A stretch of DNA of 64,000 nt from Algoriphagus aestuariicola. GTDB lineage: Bacteria; Bacteroidota; Bacteroidia; Cytophagales; Cyclobacteriaceae. Shown here piece by piece: positions 33,601 through 41,800 of the stretch. The notes beneath the pieces are model-generated. The model was not told where the DNA came from. It worked only from the letters and a program-made list of their open reading frames with translations, and ran no database searches. The stretch is from assembly GCF_017254835.1 (NCBI RefSeq), contig NZ_JAFKCW010000005.1:1-64000 (forward strand), given 5' to 3'. Both the position numbers and the translations under genes were made by a program. Each line of letters opens with the position of its first letter. Within the stretch, counting starts at the first letter, position 1.

Positions 33601-33933
33601 AACGCTGGCAAAACCATGTGGTCGCACAATAGCTTTGGCATCGCCGGAGCGGTGATCTCCGACTGGGCGGTAGAGGACGGGTCCTTCATCCGACTCAACG
33701 TCCTGACTTTGGGCTACTCTTTCCCCACGGATCTGATCTCCAAGATCGGGCTCTCCCAGCTGCGGATCTACGGCACGGGAAACAACCTGGCGATTTGGAC
33801 GGATTATTCTGGCTATGACCCGGAAGTAAGCACCTCGAGAAGCAGTTCCTACGCTTCCTTGACTCCTGGAGTGGATTATTCTTCTTTCCCAAGAAGCCGC
33901 TCTTACACCGTAGGCTTAAATGTTACATTCTAA
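30664..33933 (+). CDS. SusC-like TonB-dependent transporter, pectin module 2
   Basis: The 1089-residue protein has a signal peptide (to about residue 24, AEAQ), a carboxypeptidase-regulatory-like domain (VSGVVTSEEGEVLPGAYV onward), a TonB-box-like VEVVDFGYG (about 114-122), a plug and a barrel ending SYTVGLNVTF. It pairs with the SusD gene 12 bases downstream. Its barrel differs from module 1 in loops and length (80 residues longer), so it probably imports a different pectic oligomer. It is the first gene behind the operator-overlapped promoter. Confidence 0.95.
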   Translation: MNFTKLILGLLLVMGISVGWAEAQQLKVSGVVTSEEGEVLPGAYVLLKGTTVGTVTDIDGSYTLTISDPNGTLVYSMIGMVTQEIPVAARTKVDVELQLDISQLETVEVVDFGYGTVKRTDLTGSVASMSGRELARIPVASAAQAITGRLPGVNVLTTDGSPDAEVVIRVRGGGSITQDNAPLYVVDGFIVSSIRDIPPSDIESISVLKDAAATAIYGAQASNGVIVVTTKAPVAGRVSVSYNNFFQFKSLPKNRKYKVLDSYEYVMANYEYAKLRSQSDVDRFEKYFGVYDDLELYRQKPTADWQDELFGDPKLSQYHNLSVSGGTDKTKIMLSLTNNTDEGLMLNSGYKRNVINFKLNQELSKKLSVDAGARITNTVVDGAGTSGNAQINIKDAVQTRPTNGIADELDIDLTQVNSEDDYQSFLLSMVSPVELAEQDWRKRTDNDYVFNIGLNWKVAKGVDFKSTFNSSKTFREELRFYGPLTGESFNNGGSMPLGVKTNRNSDSYRWLNSVNWKVNRLGKDHSLDVLLGQEVYSTGGNYQMVRSEDFRLSITPEELFANMTFGRVDRFETSDDTDINRFSLFGRANYQFKDRYLLTATVRSDASSRFSEENRVGIFPAVAVGWKISEENFMKDSRVFDELKLRASIGETGNDRIDASATQFLFQGSTNRGPGFGNVDNAYYTPASSVLYNPDLVWETTINRNIGLDFTLWKAKIAGTFDAYYNTTRDLLLQSAIPANTGFSTQWDNIGSTSNKGVELGIQAYLVDKGDFSLSINFNTGINVARIEELDGTNERFFQSNWASTDLNNINDYYLRVGGKLGDIYGYVSDGFYTADDFQEYNAVTGQYLLKEGVPNSGAAVGNTNIRPGYWKLKDLNGDGVINADDRKVIGNALPKNQGGFGVNARFKGFDAQVFFNYQYGNQVYNTGKIQYNQFRRVTYGNLLTTMNSDNRYTYIDVDGSYTGTAGEVVTDLQQLDEMNAGKTMWSHNSFGIAGAVISDWAVEDGSFIRLNVLTLGYSFPTDLISKIGLSQLRIYGTGNNLAIWTDYSGYDPEVSTSRSSSYASLTPGVDYSSFPRSRSYTVGLNVTF

Positions 33934-33945
33934 GGAACAAGAACC

Positions 33946-35760
33946 ATGAAATCAAGCGCATATAAATCAATCATATTGGCTGCGGCTTCCTTCTTGGCGG
34001 TATCATGCAGCGACTTTCTGGAGCCCGAGTCACTATCCACTTTCGATGCGGACTACATCTACTCCAATGTGGATGACGCAAGAAAAGGCGTCAACGCCGT
34101 GTATAGCCATTTCGGACAGGATGCCTTTCGTAGCCGACTTTCCAACAACTTTGCGGGAAATACCGATATCGAACATCAAAGCGGATGGACGAGTACGGGA
34201 GACCGCTACCAAATATGGGATCTGAATGCCTTAGAGAGCAACCGGGATTTGGAAATAGTCTGGACCTATGCCTATCGGGCCATTCGTGATGCCAACATCT
34301 CCATCGAAGGACTTCAGGCCAGCGGCAAGCTGGAATCCGAGGACCCGGTCGAGAGAAGAACTATGAACCACCTGCTGGGCGAGGCGGTAACTCTTAAAGC
34401 CTACTGGTTCAGCATTCTGACTTTCTACTGGGGCGATGTGCCGTTTGTCGACTTCGCTCCCGTGGCCGGAGGGGACTTTCTTTTGCCGAAGGCGGACCGC
34501 AATGTAATCCTCACAGAGGTCATCAATGACATGATCGAGGTGGAGGAGAACATGATGTGGGCAGATGAGACTCCGTTTGGCATCGAACAGGTCACCAGGG
34601 AATATACCTTGGGAATGATCGCTCGTCTGGCATTGCAGCGTGGAGGATATTACCTCAAGGAGGATCTGACCATGGAGCGGGCTTCCGATTATCTGGACTA
34701 TTACAAAATCGCCAGGGACTACACCGCGAAGCTCATCGAGCTCAAGGACCGCGAGCTGCCAAGAGACTACCGCCAGGTGTTCCTAAACCAGTCGAAGTTT
34801 ATCTCGCCAGTGAATGCTGACGTGCTCTTCGAAGTGCCTTTCGCCTTGGGAAATGGGGACGTAGCTTGGAACATTGGCATTACGGTGGAAGGTGGTCCTA
34901 CCGCCGCCCACACATTTGGTTCCGGCAACAACTACATGGCTATTCCTCCGACCTACTACTTCTCCTTCGATACTTTGGATGTGAGACGTGATGTCACTTG
35001 TGCACTTTATAAGGTCAATGCAAGTTTCCAAGAGGAATTCGTAAACAACCGAACCAACATCGCCCAAGGCAAGTGGAGCCGACACTTTCTGGAGAACCCT
35101 CCAGGCGCATCCTCCGCAAAGGGTACCGGTATCAACTGGCCCATGCTGCGCTACGCGGATGTTTTGCTGATGTTTGCCGAAGCGGAAAACGAACTCAATG
35201 GACCGACTGATGCAGCGCAAGAGCAGCTAAAGCGGGTAAGAAGAAGGGCCTTCAATGAGTCGCTTTGGTCTGAAAAGGTCGATGGCTATGTGACCTCCGT
35301 TTCTGGGAACAAAGAAGATTTCTTTGAAGCGATCGTCGATGAAAGAGCTTGGGAGTTTGGTGGTGAGATGATCCGAAAGTACGAACTGATTCGCTGGGGT
35401 AACTACTCCCAGAAAATGCAGGAGACTGTTGAAGGACTGAAGAAGATGGCCGACGATGCTTACAATGGTACTGGCAACTTGCCTGACTACATGTACTGGA
35501 AGTTGGACGAAAAGGGGGACTTTACCATCCTAAACCCGAATACAAAGGTGGTAGCTCCACCAGACGATTCTTGGAACCAAGTTCCTTTCTTGCTCAGCAT
35601 GCACGACGAAACCTATACCTACTCCCAGTGGATAACCAAGGACTGGGCAAACTACATCGAAGGACCCAAGCCAGGCGTAGTTCGGTATATTTTCCCTATC
35701 CCGGCCAGCGCCGTGGCCAATAGCCAAGGCACCCTTGACAATACCGGATATGGATTCTAA
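33946..35760 (+). CDS. SusD/RagB-like lipoprotein, module 2
   Basis: The 604-residue protein is a lipoprotein (AVSC, Cys 21) with the SusD helical fold: SDFLEPES after the Cys, LLGEAVTLKAYWFSILTFYWGDVPF (from about residue 143) and the C-terminal DERAWEFGGEMIRKYELIRWGN helix (near 465). It forms the surface glycan-binding lid of the second SusC. It is longer than the module 1 SusD by 44 residues, consistent with a distinct ligand. Confidence 0.95.
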   Translation: MKSSAYKSIILAAASFLAVSCSDFLEPESLSTFDADYIYSNVDDARKGVNAVYSHFGQDAFRSRLSNNFAGNTDIEHQSGWTSTGDRYQIWDLNALESNRDLEIVWTYAYRAIRDANISIEGLQASGKLESEDPVERRTMNHLLGEAVTLKAYWFSILTFYWGDVPFVDFAPVAGGDFLLPKADRNVILTEVINDMIEVEENMMWADETPFGIEQVTREYTLGMIARLALQRGGYYLKEDLTMERASDYLDYYKIARDYTAKLIELKDRELPRDYRQVFLNQSKFISPVNADVLFEVPFALGNGDVAWNIGITVEGGPTAAHTFGSGNNYMAIPPTYYFSFDTLDVRRDVTCALYKVNASFQEEFVNNRTNIAQGKWSRHFLENPPGASSAKGTGINWPMLRYADVLLMFAEAENELNGPTDAAQEQLKRVRRRAFNESLWSEKVDGYVTSVSGNKEDFFEAIVDERAWEFGGEMIRKYELIRWGNYSQKMQETVEGLKKMADDAYNGTGNLPDYMYWKLDEKGDFTILNPNTKVVAPPDDSWNQVPFLLSMHDETYTYSQWITKDWANYIEGPKPGVVRYIFPIPASAVANSQGTLDNTGYGF

Positions 35761-35785
35761 TCCCAAAAGCCAAAAAGCAACAACA

Positions 35786-37438
35786 ATGAACCTATCAAAA
35801 ATCAATATTTCCAGACTCCTTCTGTTGGCTGTGTTCGGGATACTCGGATTCACGGCCTGCAAGGAGGACGAAATGGTGTATGAGCAGACCCGGCTGTTTC
35901 GGCCGGTGCTCAACGAGGAGCTCTTTTCAGAGGCCAATACGATCATCGTCAATATGGGTAACCTCAGGCAGGCCGTGTCCTATACCCTGGAGGTGAGCAG
36001 GGATACGTTTAAGACTGTGGACTATCTGATAGAGACCGATACTGCCTACGTCGTGGTCGATAAAAACCTCGTAGGGGAAGACTTGTTTTGGAATACCCTG
36101 TATCAAGTACGTGCAACCGCACGAGCCGCAGATGCGCAATATGACAGCAAGGCCTCCGATCTTGGAAATGTCCGTACACAGCGTTTTCCAAGCATCATCA
36201 ATGATCCCTCTACCTACGACGTGATTGACATCGCTGCCCGGGTGACCTGGGTCAAAGCTGGCGCTGCCGTCACCAGTACCAAAGTATTTGCCGGAGACGA
36301 CCTCAAGCTGACTACTCCGCTGATGCCTGAGCAGCCGGTAGAAGGGGACTTGGCGGAGACGGTTGTGACGGGCCTTGAGCCAGATACACAGTATCAGATC
36401 GCAATCTACAGTGACGACGTTCTTCGCGGCTGGGCCGCTTACACCACTTTGCCTGCCGATATCGATCCCAATGCGCCGGGAGTGATTGACGTCCGAGAAA
36501 ATACCAGCCTCTCCGCCGTAGCGGATGCCGTAGCTACGGCACCGGATGGAGCTACGATTCTTGTTAAAAAGGGAATGACCTATGACCTTCCCTCCGAAGC
36601 CTTGGACAAGTCTATTACCATTCGGGCGGCGTACGGATTTGGTGCGGATAAGGCCAAACTCTACACTACCGGCAACTGGAACATTGCGGCTGGAGCACAG
36701 ATCGACCATATCCGCTTTGTGGACCTGGAGCTGAGGGGAGCCGACTATACTGGAGATTATGTGTTCAACCCGAATGCGAGCGGTATCCGGGTAGGTGAAC
36801 TGCTTTTCGACAACTGTGAAATCGGCACTTTCAGAGGAATCCTCAGAATCCGTGGTACCGTGGAAATCGACCAATACATCATCAGAAATTCCATGGTAGA
36901 CAGCATTGGAGGCTATGGTCTCTTGACCACGGATACCGATCCCAAGCCAAGTGATCCCACCGCCAGGGTAAACAACATCCTCTTCGAAAATTCCACCTTC
37001 AACAAAATCCAAGGGGGTATCACGTCGAGAAACAACTCCAATTCGGTCACCATCGAGTCTTGTACCTTTGCCAATTTTCCGGCGACTGGCGGCCTTTTAC
37101 TCCGATACCGTGGCGGCGAGGGCAATAACAACGTGACCCAGGGTGTGAAGATCTACAATAGCGTTTTCGGACACGGATGGGATGAGGCTGGCGCCGACAT
37201 TTATTCCATTCGCGGTATCGAAGGACTGGAAACCACGGTGTTTGACGTCATCAATGTCTTCAGCACGGCCGATTTTTCCTTCGCCTCAGGGCCGATCCCC
37301 GGATTCCCGATTGGGAACTATTCCAAGGGTCAAAACGACCTTTGGGTCAATCCGAATGCGAATGATTTCAATTTTAAAGACGGCGGTTTTTCCGGAAAAT
37401 ACACCACCGGAGATCCCCGATGGAGAGTTAAACTTTGA
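35786..37438 (+). CDS. DUF4957/DUF5123-like surface lipoprotein with beta-helix
   Basis: The 550-residue lipoprotein (GFTAC, Cys 25) contains a fibronectin-III-like part (about residues 40-215) and a parallel beta-helix part (about 235-550) resembling pectate-lyase-fold proteins. Such DUF4957/DUF5123 proteins commonly follow the SusD gene in homogalacturonan loci and are thought to bind pectin at the surface; enzymatic activity is not established. I chose the ATG at 35786, 25 bases after susD. The open frame runs further upstream into susD but would lack a signal peptide at its start. A strong terminator follows. Confidence 0.82.
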   Translation: MNLSKINISRLLLLAVFGILGFTACKEDEMVYEQTRLFRPVLNEELFSEANTIIVNMGNLRQAVSYTLEVSRDTFKTVDYLIETDTAYVVVDKNLVGEDLFWNTLYQVRATARAADAQYDSKASDLGNVRTQRFPSIINDPSTYDVIDIAARVTWVKAGAAVTSTKVFAGDDLKLTTPLMPEQPVEGDLAETVVTGLEPDTQYQIAIYSDDVLRGWAAYTTLPADIDPNAPGVIDVRENTSLSAVADAVATAPDGATILVKKGMTYDLPSEALDKSITIRAAYGFGADKAKLYTTGNWNIAAGAQIDHIRFVDLELRGADYTGDYVFNPNASGIRVGELLFDNCEIGTFRGILRIRGTVEIDQYIIRNSMVDSIGGYGLLTTDTDPKPSDPTARVNNILFENSTFNKIQGGITSRNNSNSVTIESCTFANFPATGGLLLRYRGGEGNNNVTQGVKIYNSVFGHGWDEAGADIYSIRGIEGLETTVFDVINVFSTADFSFASGPIPGFPIGNYSKGQNDLWVNPNANDFNFKDGGFSGKYTTGDPRWRVKL

Positions 37439-37464
37439 CTATAAGCATGGGTTATTAATTGGAT

Positions 37465-37493
37465 AAAGGGTGGGGCTGTAGCCTCACCTTTTT
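37465..37493 (+). terminator. Terminator between the DUF5123-like gene and PL1 gene
   Basis: AAAGGGTGGGGCT pairs with AGCCTCACCTTT (two G-T wobbles) and is followed by T residues. It would end or reduce transcription from susC2, so the PL1 genes may have their own start or depend on read-through. Confidence 0.85.
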
Positions 37494-37517
37494 ATTAAAA
37501 ACCTATCCAGCTATTCT

Positions 37518-38987
37518 ATGAAAAAGACCTTTTTGATTCTGTTTTGGGGAGTTTTGTTCTTTGGTTGTTCCGAGGGGGATGCCGTTCAGGTGCCAGATGT
37601 GCAGAAGGAGGAAGTCCTGCCTCCCTACACTGGTCCGGTGTATGCATTTCCCGGTGCCGAGGGATTTGGCAGGGAGACGACCGGGGGGCGCGGAGGAAAA
37701 GTCATCTACGTCACCAGTCTCGAAGATGATGGCAGCATAGGCACACTTCGCCATGCCGTAAACCAATCCGGCAAACGAACCATCGTATTTGCCGTGGGAG
37801 GGAACATAAAGCTGAAGTCTCGGCTCAATATCACCCAAGGCGACCTGACCATTGCCGGCCAGAGTGCCCCAGGCGGAGGTATCACCATCCGTGATTATCC
37901 GGTCGTCATCAATGCCAGCAACATCATCATTCGCTACATGAGATTCCGGATGGGAGATGTCGCTGCGCAACAGGCAGACGCATTGGAAGCCAGATTTCAG
38001 AAAAATATCATCATCGACCACTGTTCCCTGAGCTGGTCGACCGACGAGACTGCGACCTTCTACGCCAATGAGAACTTTACGCTTCAATGGAGTATTATTT
38101 CCGAAAGCCTGAGAACATCCGTCCACCAAAAGGGCTCCCATGGCTATGGGGGTATTTGGGGAGGGAAAAACGCCTCTTTTCACCACAATCTGCTCGCCCA
38201 TCACGACAGCCGAAACCCAAGACTGGGAGAGGAGGCGGGGAAAGCCTTTGCACTGACGGACCTGGTCGACATGAGAAACAATGTGATCTACAATTGGGCT
38301 AGCAACAGTGCCTATGGTGGTGAGGCGATGAACGTGAATATTGTAAACAACTACTACAAGCCAGGCCCAGCGACTCCAAGCGGAAGCAAGCGAAACCGTA
38401 TCGTTTCTATTGACAAAAACAAGATCGCAGGAACTGAGGTCTATGACATCTGGGGTAAATTTTACGTCGATGGCAACGTGGTAGAGGGGAACGCTCAAGT
38501 GCTTGCCGACAACTGGGGATTGGGTGTACTCAACCACTTCCACGGAAGCTATGGCCAGATCCCCCAGGGAGATTTGAATGCCATGCGACTGGATGCGCCA
38601 CATGACATCAAGCAAAACGTCACGACACATAGCGCAGCAGAGGCTTTGGACTTGGTGTTGGCAAATGCCGGCCACTCCCTGCACCGTGATGCCGTGGATC
38701 TCCGTATCTTAGCGAATGTGAAGTCTAATTCCTTCGACTTTCCCGGCTCGCTGGGCAGTAACAACGGAATCATCGACTCCCAATCCGACGTTGGCGGATG
38801 GCCTGAGCTTGAGCCCGGGATGAGTACGCTCGATATGGACAAAGATGGCATTCCGGATGCTTGGGAGACTGAAAACAAACTGGATCCCAACGATCACGAA
38901 GATGGGGCCAAAGTCAAGTCGGGTACTCCATACACCTATTTGGAAATCTATCTGAACAGTCTCCCAAATGGATTTCCCTTGATCTGA
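37518..38987 (+). CDS. Pectate lyase (PL1), lipoprotein
   Basis: The 489-residue lipoprotein (FFGC, Cys 17) is a PL1-type beta-helix: AFPGAEGFGRETTGGRGG opens the fold, DHCSLSWSTDET carries calcium-binding acids, and HGYGGIWGGKNASFHHN with the later RNPRLG supplies the basic active-site part. It cleaves de-esterified homogalacturonan by beta-elimination with calcium, giving unsaturated ends for GH105. Near the C-terminus DMDKDGIPDAWE is a thrombospondin-3-like calcium motif, a frequent add-on in secreted Bacteroidota enzymes. The anchor suggests the cell surface. Confidence 0.93.
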   Translation: MKKTFLILFWGVLFFGCSEGDAVQVPDVQKEEVLPPYTGPVYAFPGAEGFGRETTGGRGGKVIYVTSLEDDGSIGTLRHAVNQSGKRTIVFAVGGNIKLKSRLNITQGDLTIAGQSAPGGGITIRDYPVVINASNIIIRYMRFRMGDVAAQQADALEARFQKNIIIDHCSLSWSTDETATFYANENFTLQWSIISESLRTSVHQKGSHGYGGIWGGKNASFHHNLLAHHDSRNPRLGEEAGKAFALTDLVDMRNNVIYNWASNSAYGGEAMNVNIVNNYYKPGPATPSGSKRNRIVSIDKNKIAGTEVYDIWGKFYVDGNVVEGNAQVLADNWGLGVLNHFHGSYGQIPQGDLNAMRLDAPHDIKQNVTTHSAAEALDLVLANAGHSLHRDAVDLRILANVKSNSFDFPGSLGSNNGIIDSQSDVGGWPELEPGMSTLDMDKDGIPDAWETENKLDPNDHEDGAKVKSGTPYTYLEIYLNSLPNGFPLI

Positions 38988-39003
38988 CAATATTATATTA
39001 CTT

Positions 39004-39408
39004 ATGAAATTTGAACATTTTGCGCTGAACGTCCCCAGTCCAAAGGCCATGTCGCATTGGTATGAAAAACACCTTGGGTTAAGGGTTCGAAAGAAGATGG
39101 CCTCGGCCCCTTACATGACGTTCCTGGTCGACGACAGCGGCACGGTGATGCTGGAACTGTATTCCAACCCAAGGGGAGAAACCTTGGAGTTTTCCAAGCT
39201 GCATCCTTTAGCGGTGCATCTGGCTTTGGTGTCCGAAGATCCGGCTGGGGACAAAGCCCGTCTGATCAAAGCCGGAGCGGAAGAGATTAGCGACGACATT
39301 TTGCCGGATGGCTCCCACTTGGTCATGTTGCGCGATCCCTGGGGAGTCTGCCTTCAGCTATGCAAGAGGGCGGTTCCGATGCTGGACGATATTTCCAAAG
39401 CAGGATGA
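39004..39408 (+). CDS. VOC family (glyoxalase-like) protein
   Basis: The 134-residue cytosolic protein has two beta-alpha-beta-beta-beta units typical of the vicinal oxygen chelate fold: FEHFALNVPSPKAMSHWYEKHLGL at the start, and HLVMLRDPWGVCLQL near the end. Putative metal ligands are His 5, a Glu in VMLELY and His 62 or a C-terminal residue. The function is unknown; in this place it could isomerise or decarboxylate a keto-uronate. The following PL1 gene overlaps it by four bases (ATGA), so the two are translationally coupled. Confidence 0.85.
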   Translation: MKFEHFALNVPSPKAMSHWYEKHLGLRVRKKMASAPYMTFLVDDSGTVMLELYSNPRGETLEFSKLHPLAVHLALVSEDPAGDKARLIKAGAEEISDDILPDGSHLVMLRDPWGVCLQLCKRAVPMLDDISKAG

Positions 39409-40736
39409 GAAAATCCATTTTTTTGTTCCTGGGTCTGTTTTTGATCTTTTGCTCGGCGATCTGTGCCCAAACTCCCCGCGAAGTTTTGGCATTTCCGGGT
39501 GCTGAAGGTTTTGGGAAGTTTACGACGGGGGGTCGGGGCGGCAAAGTTTATGTGGTGACCAGCTTGGCCGACAAAGGGCCTGGAACTTTGCGCGAAGCGA
39601 TCCAGAAAAAAGAAGCGCGCGTGATCACCTTTGCGGTGGCCGGGACGATAGCATTGGAGTCTTCCTTGGACATCAACTACGGCAATCTGACCATCGCGGG
39701 GCAGTCTGCTCCAGGGGAAGGGATCACGCTGAAGAATTTTTCCCTTAAGATCAAAGCTGACAACGTCATCGTGCGCTACATCCGCAGCCGCATGGGCGAC
39801 GAGCGCCAAACGCAGGACGACGCCATGAGCGCCACTCGGGTGAAGGACGTGATCATCGACCACTGCTCGCTCAGCTGGGCGACGGACGAATGCGGCTCCT
39901 TCTACGACAATGAAAACTTCACGCTTCAGTATTGCATCCTGTCCGAGAGTCTCAACCATTCTGTACACGAAAAGGGAGAACATGGCTATGGAGGCATCTG
40001 GGGCGGAATAAAGGCTTCTTTTCTCTATAATCTCCTCTCCGATCACAATAGCCGCAACCCCCGCTTCAATGGAGCGCGCTACCACAAAGTGCCTGAAAAG
40101 GAACTGGCGGACTTCCGCAACAACGTCATCTACAATTGGATGGGCAATAGTTCCTATGCTGGCGAGGAGGGCAATTACAACATGGTCAACAACTACTATA
40201 AGCCAGGTCCCGCCACCCCTGAAAAGAATGTCCGGATTCTGGACCCATATAAACCCTACGGCAAGTTTTTCTTGAATGGAAATGTGGTGGAAGGCTTTCC
40301 CCAAATCTCCGAGGACAACTCCTTGGGAGTTTACAAGCCTGAAGAGGGCTGGAAATTGCTGGATGAAGAATTGGAATACGCTGGTGCAAAAACCTACTTG
40401 GCTGACAAAGCTCTAGAGGTGGTATTGGGCAATGCGGGTGCTAGCTTGGCGAGAGATGCCGTGGATAAGCGTATCGTTGAGGAAGCGAAGACCGGGACGG
40501 AATCGTTTGGTCAAAACGGGATCATCGACTCGCAATCCCAGGTTGGAGGCTGGCCCAAATTGGCTGGGGGTGCTCCATCCCAAGATACCGACAAAGATGG
40601 GATGCCGGACGACTGGGAGAAATCTCATGGGCTCGACCCAAAATCCCCTCTCGACGCTGGCCTTTTTTCCTTGCATGGGCAGTACTCCAACATCGAAGTT
40701 TACCTGAACAGCCTAGTCACCGCTAATCCGAAATAG
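39405..40736 (+). CDS. Pectate lyase (PL1), secreted
   Basis: The 443-residue protein (signal peptide to about residue 21, AICA) is a close relative of the PL1 lipoprotein upstream: AFPGAEGFGKFTTGGRGG, DHCSLSWATDE, HGYGGIWGGIKASF and RNPRFNG. It also ends with a calcium-motif tail (DTDKDGMPDDWE). Unlike the first lyase it lacks a lipobox, so it may act free in the periplasm while the other works at the surface (inference). I chose the ATG at 39405, which overlaps the VOC stop; the longer frame has no signal peptide at its start. Confidence 0.93.
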   Translation: MRKSIFLFLGLFLIFCSAICAQTPREVLAFPGAEGFGKFTTGGRGGKVYVVTSLADKGPGTLREAIQKKEARVITFAVAGTIALESSLDINYGNLTIAGQSAPGEGITLKNFSLKIKADNVIVRYIRSRMGDERQTQDDAMSATRVKDVIIDHCSLSWATDECGSFYDNENFTLQYCILSESLNHSVHEKGEHGYGGIWGGIKASFLYNLLSDHNSRNPRFNGARYHKVPEKELADFRNNVIYNWMGNSSYAGEEGNYNMVNNYYKPGPATPEKNVRILDPYKPYGKFFLNGNVVEGFPQISEDNSLGVYKPEEGWKLLDEELEYAGAKTYLADKALEVVLGNAGASLARDAVDKRIVEEAKTGTESFGQNGIIDSQSQVGGWPKLAGGAPSQDTDKDGMPDDWEKSHGLDPKSPLDAGLFSLHGQYSNIEVYLNSLVTANPK

Positions 40737-40738
40737 AA

Positions 40739-40769
40739 TTGGCGAATTGATCTAAGCTGGGTATCTTGG
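40739..40769 (+). promoter_or_regulatory. Promoter candidate for the yiaK-TRAP unit
   Basis: TTGG (40739-40742) and TATCTTGG (40762-40769) are 19 bases apart, as expected for the Bacteroidota -33/-7 pair, and place the start about 14 bases before the ATG. Confidence 0.5.
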
Positions 40770-40789
40770 TTTCATACCGACCTTAGCCC

Positions 40790-41800
40790 ATGACAGACCT
40801 CCTTATCCCTTTTCCAGAGCTGCATGACACGCTCATGCGAGTACTTGTAAAGGAGGGGTTTGCCGAGGATGCGGCTTTTCGCTGCGCCGAACTCTTCGCC
40901 AAAACGGATCTCGACGGCGTGCGATCCCATGGAGTCGAACGTTTTGGGAGGTTTCTTTCATACATCCGGCAGGAAATGGTTTTTCCGGATCGAAAGCCTG
41001 TGTTGCTTTCCAAGTCTGGCTTTTTTGAGCGTTGGGACGGGCAGCTCGGTCCTGGAAATCTCAATGCGCAAAATGCGATGAACCGCGCGATGGCACTTTC
41101 CTCCGAAAATGGGATCGGCTGTGTGGCTTTGGCCTTTACCAATCACTGGATGCGGGGAGGAAGCTACGGCTGGCAAGCCGTGGAGCAGGGCAAGATCGGA
41201 ATCTGTTTTACCAACACCATGCCCAATATGCCCGCATGGGACGCCAAGGAACCCCGTTTGGGCAATAATCCTTTGGTAATCGCCATCCCGAGAGCAAGTG
41301 GTCCGGTGGTACTGGACATGGCCATGTCGCAATTTGCCTATGGCAAACTGAGTCGACTGGCAGCGGCTGGGGAAAAGGCATCATTTCCGGCTGGCTTTGA
41401 TGGACAGGGCAAGTTGACCCAAGATCCGAGCACTGTTTTGCAGCATCAGTCAGCGCTGCCTATCGGACTCTGGAAAGGAGCTGGACTGTCCTTGATGATC
41501 GATTTGTTGGCAGCCCTCCTTTCTGGTGGAAACAGCGTCAGCGACATCGGATCAAAACCTTTGGAATCAGGGCTTTCGCAGGTGTTCATAGCGCTGGATC
41601 CGAAAGTATTGGGTTTGGAGGCTTGGTTTGAGGAAAAAGCGGAGGCAATCATCACAGACTATTTGGGTGCGGAGGCCCTTGATGGCAGATCGGTCTTTTA
41701 TCCCGGTCAGCAGACTTTGCGGACCCGTAAGAAAAACCTGGAACTAGGCATCCCAGTCGCAAAGGACACTTGGGCGCAAATCATAAACGAACTGAAATGA
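40790..41800 (+). CDS. YiaK-like 3-dehydro-L-gulonate 2-dehydrogenase (Ldh family)
   Basis: The 336-residue protein belongs to the malate/L-lactate dehydrogenase-like NAD(P)H family. GVRSHGVERF (near residue 42, with the catalytic His), NHWMRGGSYGWQA (near 119) and LGNNPLVIAIP are as in YiaK. In Escherichia coli YiaK reduces 2,3-diketo-L-gulonate and is encoded next to a TRAP transporter; the same neighbourhood is seen here. The substrate in this locus is probably a keto-uronate or aldonate related to pectin catabolism (inference). Its stop overlaps the next start (ATGA). Confidence 0.82.
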   Translation: MTDLLIPFPELHDTLMRVLVKEGFAEDAAFRCAELFAKTDLDGVRSHGVERFGRFLSYIRQEMVFPDRKPVLLSKSGFFERWDGQLGPGNLNAQNAMNRAMALSSENGIGCVALAFTNHWMRGGSYGWQAVEQGKIGICFTNTMPNMPAWDAKEPRLGNNPLVIAIPRASGPVVLDMAMSQFAYGKLSRLAAAGEKASFPAGFDGQGKLTQDPSTVLQHQSALPIGLWKGAGLSLMIDLLAALLSGGNSVSDIGSKPLESGLSQVFIALDPKVLGLEAWFEEKAEAIITDYLGAEALDGRSVFYPGQQTLRTRKKNLELGIPVAKDTWAQIINELK

